A DNA stretch of 7,469 nucleotides, taken from the NCBI GenBank assembly GCA_011391345.1, contig JAABQR010000140.1, forward strand, positions 1 through 7,469, written 5' to 3'. Source of the DNA: Methanobacteriota archaeon. Lineage in GTDB: Archaea; Thermoplasmatota; Thermoplasmata; UBA10834. Below are positions 1-4,789 of the stretch, piece by piece; the first letter of the stretch is position 1, and each line of letters starts with the position of its first letter. Under the pieces are notes generated by a model that saw only the letters and a list, made by a program, of their open reading frames with translations, was not told the DNA's origin and ran no database searches. The translations under genes and the position numbers were made by a program.

Positions 1-176
1 GTGGCCTCCGTCACCCCGAGCTTCTTGGCTATCTCGGAGTTGCTCATGCGGGCGTTCTCCCTGAGCTCGCAGAGGATGCGTATGTCTGTCCTGTCGATAG
101 GCAATAGTTTGAGGTCCAGACCCTTCCAGCGCTCGAATATCTCGCACGGGAACTGGCTCTGCTGAGGCGTGTTCAT
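1..176 (-). CDS. Lrp/AsnC-family transcriptional regulator, N-terminal part
   Basis: The frame opens with ATG at 176-174 and gives 58 complete codons before the left edge cuts it. Residues 27-58 (IDRTDIRILCELRENARMSN, then SEIAKKLGVTEA) match the start of the Lrp/AsnC helix-turn-helix: the ID..D..IL helix, the N-A-R-M-S turn and the recognition-helix lead-in EIAKKLGVTEA. Family members bind DNA as dimers or octamers and sense amino acids or similar ligands through a C-terminal RAM domain, which here lies outside the window. The first 25 residues precede the usual family start. An in-frame TTG at codon 25 (104-102) is an alternative, but no Shine-Dalgarno (SD) sequence distinguishes the two. 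The gene follows uppS on the same strand after 139 bases, so it probably has its own promoter. The target genes cannot be inferred. The family call is firm; the exact start is uncertain. Confidence 0.85.
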   Translation of the reverse strand, partial: MNTPQQSQFPCEIFERWKGLDLKLLPIDRTDIRILCELRENARMSNSEIAKKLGVTEA

Positions 177-315
177 GTGATCCCGTCGCCCTGTACATGC
201 ACGCAGTACTTCAAACTAACGGAATCCAATCAACAAAGCGTGTCGTTCGTGCCCTTTTCGTACATCCTAGGGGCGCTTGGCAACGAAAGCTCCCATCGAT
301 ATCGGCGAAAAACGC
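177..315. other. Intergenic region between uppS and the Lrp-type regulator gene
   Basis: No gene is supported in this stretch. It is more AT-rich than the flanking genes. On the minus strand it should hold the end of the uppS transcript (T-run at 312-308) and the promoter of the regulator gene. A weak TATA-like stretch, TTAGTTTGA, lies at about 219-211 on the minus strand, roughly 38 bases before the regulator ATG, with no clear SD. Three GTAC tetramers (193-196, 206-209, 260-263) lie in the region. They could be parts of an operator, since Lrp-family genes often autoregulate, but this is only suggestive. Confidence 0.4.
308..312 (-). terminator. Possible T-run terminator after uppS
   Basis: A run of five T on the minus strand begins three bases after the uppS TGA, flanked by GCG and CGC. 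Archaeal RNA polymerase often terminates at short U-tracts without a strong hairpin. Five T is a short tract, so this is tentative. Confidence 0.3.
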
Positions 316-1098
316 TCATTTCCCGTACCGGCGGACCCTCTGTTGGTACGACCTCACGGCCCTCAGGAAGTCGATCTTCCTGAACCCGGGCCAGTACACA
401 TCTGAGAAGTACAGCTCCGAATATGCCAGCTGCCAGAGCAGGAAGTTGGACATCCGCTCCTCCCCCGAAGTCCTCAGGATGAGGTCGGGGTCTGGGAGAT
501 CGGACGTGTACAGGTAGTCCGCGACGACATCCTGTGTGATGTCATCGACCTTCAGCTCACCCGCCTTGACAGCCTCGGCGAGCCTCTTGATGGCGTGGAC
601 TATCTCCTCTCGGCCGCCGTATCCCACCGCGAGGTTGAACGAATAAGCGCCGTAGTCCTTCGTCCTCTCCTCCGCGTAGGTGATGGCCTCCTGGACGTCG
701 TCCGGGAGGAGGTCCTTCTGTCCCAGGACCCTTACCCTGATCCTGTGCTTGTGGACCCTCTCGTCGTCGCCGAGGCTTCTGAAGTTCTTCACGAACATGT
801 GCATCAGGGTCTCGACCTCAGCCCTGTCCCTGCCCACGTTCTCAGTGGAGAATGCGTATACCGTGAGGGCCTTTATGCCGAGTTCGAGACACCACTCGAG
901 CATCTCCTCGAGCTTCTGCTTACCCTTCTCGTGCCCCTCGGAAACCAACAGGCCGAACTCGGTCGCGTACCGTCTGTTGCCGTCCATGATGACGGCCACG
1001 TGGTGAGGCACTGGCTGCGCCATCACCTCCTTGAGAAGCCTCTTCTCGTAGGTCTGGTACGCGGTCCCGGATATGGCCTTGGATATCTCGCCAGTCAT
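316..1098 (-). CDS. uppS: Polyprenyl diphosphate synthase (cis-prenyltransferase, UppS family)
   Basis: This 260-residue protein condenses isopentenyl diphosphate units in cis onto an allylic primer. In archaea it makes the long polyprenyl diphosphate that becomes the dolichol-type carrier for membrane-side glycan assembly. All family signatures are visible: HVAVIMDGNRRYA at 33-45 with the catalytic Asp39, G55-H56-x-x-G59, VYAFSTENVGR at 80-90, FNLAVGYGGREEI at 154-166, and the diphosphate-binding block at 209-228 (R-T-S-G-E-x-R-x-S-N-F, then W222-Q223, Y226, E228). The length is normal for the family. A TATA-like element about 30 bases upstream puts the transcript start close to this ATG, so the message is probably leaderless or nearly so, and there is no SD. 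It is the last gene of the five-gene leftward cluster, 37 bases after the Mmp11-like gene. Nothing appears broken. Confidence 0.95.
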   Translation of the reverse strand: MTGEISKAISGTAYQTYEKRLLKEVMAQPVPHHVAVIMDGNRRYATEFGLLVSEGHEKGKQKLEEMLEWCLELGIKALTVYAFSTENVGRDRAEVETLMHMFVKNFRSLGDDERVHKHRIRVRVLGQKDLLPDDVQEAITYAEERTKDYGAYSFNLAVGYGGREEIVHAIKRLAEAVKAGELKVDDITQDVVADYLYTSDLPDPDLILRTSGEERMSNFLLWQLAYSELYFSDVYWPGFRKIDFLRAVRSYQQRVRRYGK

Positions 1099-1127
1099 GT
1101 CCGACCGGGCCTCTATACACGGGACGG

Positions 1128-1135
1128 GTTTATAA
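1128..1135 (-). promoter_or_regulatory. TATA-box-like promoter element for uppS
   Basis: Read on the minus strand, TTATAAAC lies at 1135-1128, directly after the TAG stop (1138-1136) of the upstream gene. It is about 30 bases before the uppS ATG, the distance expected for an archaeal TATA box with a leaderless or very short-leader transcript. It suggests that uppS can be transcribed independently of the genes before it. Confidence 0.55.
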
Positions 1136-2092
1136 CTATAGGTGCTTGAAGTCCTCAGGGAGGCCCGCGCTGTACAGGCCCAGGTCGACGCAGCCTATGC
1201 CCGCCACGGCCCCTATGGCCCCCCGTCTGCCCGTGACCTCGTGAATCGAGATGCCCGACTTCTCCGCCACGTGTTCCGCGTCGTGGATAGATAATATAGT
1301 ATCCTTGGCATCGGCCCCGAACCTGACCGCGCTCGCGGGGACATCGATGCCCTGGTACGAGGCCATGACCGTCTCGCTCGAGAATGTGTTGTCCGCGACG
1401 TACTTCTGCGCCCATTTCACGGCCTTGTCGACCTCGGCCGGCAGCACCGCGAACGCCAGGGCCGTCGATGCGCAGTTGGTCGTCTTCTGTGGCGCGTGAG
1501 GGTTGAGCTGGACGATCTTATGCGTCAGGAAGGTCGCGTGAGGCATCTCCCTCCCGAGCCTGAGGCCCAGGACCCAGGTCGCGCCCTTCTCCTTCGTGTC
1601 CGTGTCGTCTATCCCCAGGATGAGCCGTCTGTGGAGCGGGGTCGTGATGCGTATCTCGACCTGCCTCGCCCCGCCGACCTCCTCGTCGCTCAGGAACTCG
1701 GCCTTCTCGACGCCCTCGGCCTGCGGAAGGCACGCGCCCACGCCCACGCTCGCGCCCGCGAGGCCCATCCAGGTCGTCTCGACCTTGCCGTTCTTGACCA
1801 CGAGCGACTTGAGCGCCTGACCTCCGGTCTCCTTCGACGCGGGGCCGAAGTGGACCTCGCCCTCTCCGATCCTGACATCCATCACGAGCGTCGTGCCCTG
1901 GACCTCGACATGGTCGACTACGCCACCGGCCCTGAGCCTGTTGACGGCGTCCCACTCGACGGGGCCCTGTGCGCAGCACTCCTCGAATATCCTCGCCCGG
2001 CCTATCCGCTCATCGACCATGGTGATGAGCCTCCTCGCGAAGAGGGGCCCGTGCCGCTGCCTGATCTCGAGCGGAGTGAAGACCTTGGCCAT
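1136..2092 (-). CDS. mmp11: Methanogenesis marker protein 11-like, TiaS-related DDTD protein
   Basis: This is a 318-residue protein of unproven biochemical function. Residues 157-180 hold the hallmark LILGIDDTDTKEKGATW segment. TiaS (the tRNA-Ile2 agmatidine synthetase) has a similar GIDDTD start in its kinase-like domain. The extended form D-T-K-E-x-G-A-T-W, the following HKIVQLNPHAPQKTTNC (191-207), the SSETVMASYQGID block (238-250) and the C-terminal GRRGAIGAVAGIG (288-300) agree with what I remember of methanogenesis marker protein 11, which is conserved in methanogens. The N-terminal half (1-150) has no motif I recognise; it is rich in beta-forming and Gly segments such as MGLAGASVGVGAC (109-121). 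It lacks the separate zinc-ribbon and OB-fold regions of full TiaS, so TiaS itself is less likely. The ATG lies 5 bases after the stop of the UPF0173 gene with no good SD, suggesting translational coupling. The frame stays open into the upstream gene, but that part is out-of-frame coding shadow. Confidence 0.75.
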   Translation of the reverse strand: MAKVFTPLEIRQRHGPLFARRLITMVDERIGRARIFEECCAQGPVEWDAVNRLRAGGVVDHVEVQGTTLVMDVRIGEGEVHFGPASKETGGQALKSLVVKNGKVETTWMGLAGASVGVGACLPQAEGVEKAEFLSDEEVGGARQVEIRITTPLHRRLILGIDDTDTKEKGATWVLGLRLGREMPHATFLTHKIVQLNPHAPQKTTNCASTALAFAVLPAEVDKAVKWAQKYVADNTFSSETVMASYQGIDVPASAVRFGADAKDTILSIHDAEHVAEKSGISIHEVTGRRGAIGAVAGIGCVDLGLYSAGLPEDFKHL

Positions 2093-2097
2093 CAGAA

Positions 2098-2778
2098 TCA
2101 GACTTCCATGACCTCTCCGGGGGTCATTATCTTGACCTTGGCCTTGGACTCCTTCTTCACGAGCATCTCGAACTCCTTGGGGTCCTGCTCGATCGGAGGC
2201 CATGTGCCGTAGTGCATCGGCACGACTATCTTCGGCCTGATCAGCTTCGTCGCGAGCGCAGCCTGCCTCGGGTCCATCGTGTAGAATCCACCGATCGGCA
2301 GGAGTGCGACGTCCGGCTCGTAGAGGTCTCCCACCAGCTTCATGTCTCCGAACACGGCCGTGTCGCCAGCGTGGTACACGACCTTCCCTGAGTCGATGAC
2401 CATGCCCGTTGGCATCGCGGCGGAGAATTCGAGTCCGGGCGCGCCTATGCTGGAGGAGTGGAACGCGGGGACCATCGATATCTTCGTGTCCCTGAGCTTG
2501 ATGGTGCCACCCAGGTTGAAGCCCGTCGCCTTGACCTCGCACTTCTCGATGTAGAGCGACATCTCGACTATGCATGCCACCTCGGCCCCGGTCCTCCTGG
2601 CGATCGCGACCGCGTCGCCAAGGTGGTCGAAGTGCCCGTGCGTGACGCAGATGATATCACAATCGACATCGTCGGGCTTCACGGCTGCCTTGGGGTTGCC
2701 CGTGAGGAAGGGGTCGATCAAGATCCTGTCCCTCCCGTGCAACAGGAACGCCGAGTGTCCTAGCCACTGTATCTTCAT
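2098..2778 (-). CDS. UPF0173-type metal-dependent hydrolase (metallo-beta-lactamase fold)
   Basis: A 226-residue cytosolic protein with the complete MBL-fold metal site. It starts MKIQWLGHSAFLL, typical of the UPF0173/YtkL-like group. The motif THGHFDH at 46-52 supplies H47, H49, D51 and H52. H107 (VPAFHSS), H136 with D139 (YHAGDT) and H189 (MHYGTW) complete the two-metal centre. Length and motif spacing are normal for the family, whose physiological substrate is generally unknown; related MBL proteins cleave lactones, phosphodiesters or RNA. The start ATG at 2778 is natural for the family because the first beta strand begins at once. The gene lies 33 bases after the DUF2797 stop and 5 bases before the Mmp11-like gene, so it is probably co-transcribed with the latter. 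Fold and metal binding are firm; substrate and role are unknown. Confidence 0.9.
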   Translation of the reverse strand: MKIQWLGHSAFLLHGRDRILIDPFLTGNPKAAVKPDDVDCDIICVTHGHFDHLGDAVAIARRTGAEVACIVEMSLYIEKCEVKATGFNLGGTIKLRDTKISMVPAFHSSSIGAPGLEFSAAMPTGMVIDSGKVVYHAGDTAVFGDMKLVGDLYEPDVALLPIGGFYTMDPRQAALATKLIRPKIVVPMHYGTWPPIEQDPKEFEMLVKKESKAKVKIMTPGEVMEV

Positions 2779-2811
2779 TCAGAACATCCCGGTGCCATCA
2801 ATGACTCCGGC

Positions 2812-3687
2812 CTATTTGTTGGTTTTGAGGCGGTGTCTGGGAGCGCCTCTGGCCATATACCGGCCCACCAGGTCTGGCATGTTGAGTGCCTTGATCTCGC
2901 CGGATTCGTACACGAGCCACTTGCCCTTGAGGCCCAAGAGCCGGCCACGGTGCACCCCAGAGGTCGTCTGAAGCTGCGGGGCCCTGGGCAGGGGCAGCTC
3001 CAGGGGATAGCTAGAGAGTCGCCTCAGGGGCTCGACAGAGAGACCGTACTTCTCCGCGATGGCTGTCTTCAACCCCTCGTACCGGACATCCATCCCGTGG
3101 ACATCCAGAGCGCGGGAGAATCGCGACAGGATGGTCTGTTGTCTTATGCCCTGCGGCAGGTCCAGCTTGGATGCTATATCCTTCTCCGCCTCCCGGGCCC
3201 TCTTCCTGTTGGGGTAGCTCCCGATGATCGCGAAAGCGTCCGCACCCTGCTCGACCAGTCTCTTCTCGACCCTACGGGTCGAGCTCATGCCCACCTTGAC
3301 CATCGTGTCGTAGAACGCGAGATAGAGCACATGCTGCCTCCTGCAGAACTCGCTGTCGCATATCTCACCCTCGCACTTAGGCTCGAAGATGCACTCCTGG
3401 TCCTTGATGAACGACTCGCCAGCGCATAGGTCGCATTGCGGGAACTTCGTGACGGGGGTGTTGTTCGGACACCGGAAGTACTTCTCACCCTCGAAGCGGC
3501 CGACACAGGTCTTCCTCTTGCTGACGACGAAGTCCGCAGGAGCCATATCCAGTTCGACCGTCTTCTCCCTGGCGGTGTCGTAGCATGTCAGTTTCGGCTC
3601 GAACTTGTCCCAGTAGAACTCGAGCACGTGCAGCGGAAGCCTGTCCTCAAGGCCCTCGAGCCACAATTGGTCGGCGCTGACGAACAT
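2812..3687 (-). CDS. DUF2797-type protein with Cys-rich zinc region and GIY-YIG-like domain
   Basis: A 291-residue protein of unknown function. Residues 61-115 hold eight cysteines (61, 73, 85, 88, 99, 105, 110, 115), including C-D-L-C and C-E-G-E-I-C, probably binding one or two zinc ions. They are followed by HVLYLAFYDTMVKVGMSS (119-136), then R138-R139, EQGA at 147-150 and a helical R/K/E-rich stretch. This order is that of DUF2797, whose middle part resembles the GIY-YIG nuclease fold, so a nucleic-acid role is plausible but unproven. The C-terminus (244-277, G-V-H-R-G-R-L-L-G-L-K-G-K-W) is the usual beta-rich end of the family. Leu/Arg content is high, with no signal peptide or membrane segment. 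ATG at 3687 is the only standard start: the frame is open for 24 codons upstream but has no ATG, GTG or TTG there. No SD is present, so the message may be leaderless. Confidence 0.8.
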   Translation of the reverse strand: MFVSADQLWLEGLEDRLPLHVLEFYWDKFEPKLTCYDTAREKTVELDMAPADFVVSKRKTCVGRFEGEKYFRCPNNTPVTKFPQCDLCAGESFIKDQECIFEPKCEGEICDSEFCRRQHVLYLAFYDTMVKVGMSSTRRVEKRLVEQGADAFAIIGSYPNRKRAREAEKDIASKLDLPQGIRQQTILSRFSRALDVHGMDVRYEGLKTAIAEKYGLSVEPLRRLSSYPLELPLPRAPQLQTTSGVHRGRLLGLKGKWLVYESGEIKALNMPDLVGRYMARGAPRHRLKTNK

Positions 3688-3708
3688 CCGGCATCTGCTC
3701 TGGTCGGA

Positions 3709-3722
3709 GAGGTAATAATCGT
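3709..3722 (-). promoter_or_regulatory. Possible TATA-like element before the DUF2797 gene
   Basis: The minus strand reads ACGATTATTACCTC here, an AT-rich island in a GC-rich spacer centred about 28 bases before the ATG at 3687. That distance suits a leaderless archaeal transcript and would explain the missing SD. The match to a consensus TATA box is imperfect. Confidence 0.35.
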
Positions 3723-3749
3723 TTGCCCAGAGTGCGCGAACGTAGTCCG

Positions 3750-4499
3750 CTACTGACCGTCATCCTCTGGCGGCAAGTCCTGGCGCGGGAAGTCCTCAGG
3801 CGGGGGCGCCTCAACGTGTGGCTCCTCAGCAGGAGGCGGGACGTCGCTCGGGAACTCGGACAGGTCAACCTCTATCCTCTTGAGGTACTGCGGGGGCACA
3901 TCGGTCGTGAGGTACACGGTCCTCCCGGCCTTCTGGATCACGATGCCGTCATCGGCAGCGGCCTTGGAGTTGATCTCCAGTATGATCGGCTCGGGCGTCC
4001 TGACCCTCCCCGCGTTGACCGCGTCGCCAACGGTCTTGCTCAGGTGCACCTTCTTCCTGTCGGAGGGCTTGAGCCCGACCTCGAGGACGATGTCGACCTC
4101 CTCGGCGGTCGTCGGATAGTACAGCGTGTCCGGGGCGCCCACAGCGTCAGTGTCGAGCTCTATCTCGAAGGAGTGGGCGTATGTGGCCCGGATCATCCCG
4201 TCCCTGTGCTCATACCTGCCCTTGTCATCCGTCTCTATGATCGCGACTATGTGGTGCGGGCGCAGCCAGTGGTAGCGCCTCTGCTTCTGGTGCAGGGCGT
4301 CCACGAACGCCCTCAGGTCAACGAAGCCCTGTCTGTCCACCCTCAGGTCGAATCTCTCCGGAAAGTGCCTCAGCACGCCAGCCATGGTCCTGCTCAGCCT
4401 GTCCAGTTCCTCGTCATTCATCAGGAACCGGCCCTCATCTCCGCAGACGGGGCAGAAGTCCGCCCTGAAATAACCGTGGTTCGTGCACTCCTTCAGCAA
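3750..4499 (-). CDS. kptA: RNA 2'-phosphotransferase KptA/Tpt1
   Basis: KptA/Tpt1 moves an internal RNA 2'-phosphate to NAD+, releasing ADP-ribose 1'',2''-cyclic phosphate and nicotinamide. The 249-residue product opens with an archaeal zinc ribbon (C5, H8, C16, C19). The core follows: LSRTMAGVLRH at 35-45 with the R44-H45 pair, GMIRATYAHS at 101-110 with R104, DRKKVHLS at 147-154 with R148, and a C-terminal NAD-fold segment, VYLTTDVPPQYL, at 195-206. These give the four-residue R-H-R-R active site known from yeast Tpt1. Two canonical patches are altered: the usual QGHS reads YAHS, and LYHGT reads LYYPT. The tail from about 220 is acidic and proline-rich (PPPAEEPHVEAPPPED...), unlike the compact family end and probably disordered. 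I chose TTG at 4499 because a perfect GGAGGT (4512-4507) sits seven bases before it. A TTG at 4514 would put that SD inside the gene. Confidence 0.9.
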   Translation of the reverse strand: MLKECTNHGYFRADFCPVCGDEGRFLMNDEELDRLSRTMAGVLRHFPERFDLRVDRQGFVDLRAFVDALHQKQRRYHWLRPHHIVAIIETDDKGRYEHRDGMIRATYAHSFEIELDTDAVGAPDTLYYPTTAEEVDIVLEVGLKPSDRKKVHLSKTVGDAVNAGRVRTPEPIILEINSKAAADDGIVIQKAGRTVYLTTDVPPQYLKRIEVDLSEFPSDVPPPAEEPHVEAPPPEDFPRQDLPPEDDGQ

Positions 4500-4506
4500 G
4501 TCTCTG

Positions 4507-4512
4507 ACCTCC
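4507..4512 (-). promoter_or_regulatory. Shine-Dalgarno site setting the kptA start
   Basis: GGAGGT on the minus strand, followed by a 7-base spacer (CAGAGAC) and the TTG at 4499-4497. It favours this start over the in-frame TTG five codons upstream and shortens the protein to 249 residues, beginning MLKECTNHG, close to where the zinc ribbon starts. Confidence 0.65.
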
Positions 4513-4623
4513 AAACGCTTTTCGAGAATGTGGTTTGGGATTTAGCTTTTTGCTGTGCTCCTCCAAGGGGATTAGGGACCAAGGCGATACGAGAGGCCTG
4601 CGGATGCTACGAATCACTGCCAA

Positions 4624-4638
4624 GGAAACCTTAACTAC
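4624..4638 (+). promoter_or_regulatory. BRE/TATA-like promoter for the hdrA-like operon
   Basis: GGAAACCTTAACTAC has a purine-rich BRE-like GGAAA followed by the TATA-like CTTAACTA, standing out in GC-rich sequence. Transcription would start near 4655-4662. The first gene starts at 4781 or 4790, so the 5' leader would be about 120-135 bases, long for an archaeon. Confidence 0.45.
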
Positions 4639-4732
4639 CGGCTCGCGTTACCGGTTCCAACAAACGCCTCGAGACCGGCGTGGACGCGACATCTGGCTCT
4701 GACCAGTTCGTCCGGTCCGGCAACTGAGGAGT

Positions 4733-4748
4733 CGGCGTTCAACCGCCG
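4733..4748 (+). repeat. GC-rich hairpin in the hdrA leader
   Basis: A perfect five-pair stem CGGCG/CGCCG encloses the loop TTCAAC, about 30 bases before the SD of the first hdrA-like gene. The loop resembles a tRNA T-loop but has six bases, and there is no tRNA body around it. It could affect leader structure or arise by chance in GC-rich DNA. Confidence 0.35.
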
Positions 4749-4774
4749 CAAGAATCGTGGGGCTTGCGAGGATA

Positions 4775-4780
4775 GGAGGT
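4775..4780 (+). promoter_or_regulatory. Shine-Dalgarno site of the first hdrA-like gene
   Basis: GGAGGT touches the ATG at 4781, leaving no spacer, but stands nine bases from the in-frame GTG at 4790. By spacing it supports the GTG start; kptA and the second hdrA-like gene both show 7-base spacers. Confidence 0.55.
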
Positions 4781-4789
4781 ATGAGCACG

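Larger units (their letters stand above)
4500..4789. other. Divergent intergenic region between kptA and the hdrA pair
   Basis: About 290 bases without a supported gene. Near kptA, the minus strand has an A-rich stretch (AAAAAGCTAAATCC, 4552-4539) that could be the kptA TATA region, giving a leader of about 20 bases that contains the SD. For the rightward genes, a BRE/TATA-like motif sits at 4624-4637. It is followed by about 130 bases of GC-rich leader with short inverted repeats: CGCC/GGCG around 4666-4681, and CGGCG-TTCAAC-CGCCG at 4733-4748. I found no tRNA, no C/D-box pattern and no convincing small ORF. The leader may be regulatory, but no known riboswitch was recognised. Confidence 0.5.

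Noticed and set aside
595..1149. 184-codon plus-strand frame opposite uppS
   Set aside because: It mirrors the uppS codons, shows no family motif and lacks a start signal.
2093..2575. Upstream continuation of the Mmp11-like frame for about 160 codons
   Set aside because: It overlaps the UPF0173 gene on the same strand in another frame. Its sequence is low-complexity Arg/Gly/His-rich, typical of shadow translation in GC-rich DNA, while the UPF0173 frame has complete metal motifs.
3723..4634. 303-codon plus-strand frame opposite kptA
   Set aside because: It is antisense to a gene with full catalytic motifs, has no recognisable domain and no SD, and is explained by GC-biased codon positions.
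4604..4702. 32-codon small ORF (ATG at 4604) in the hdrA upstream region
   Set aside because: It spans the likely promoter, has no SD, and shows no conserved feature.
4720..4760. tRNA-like T-arm (CGGCG TTCAAC CGCCG)
   Set aside because: The loop has six bases rather than seven, and no acceptor stem, D-arm or anticodon arm can be placed around it on either strand.
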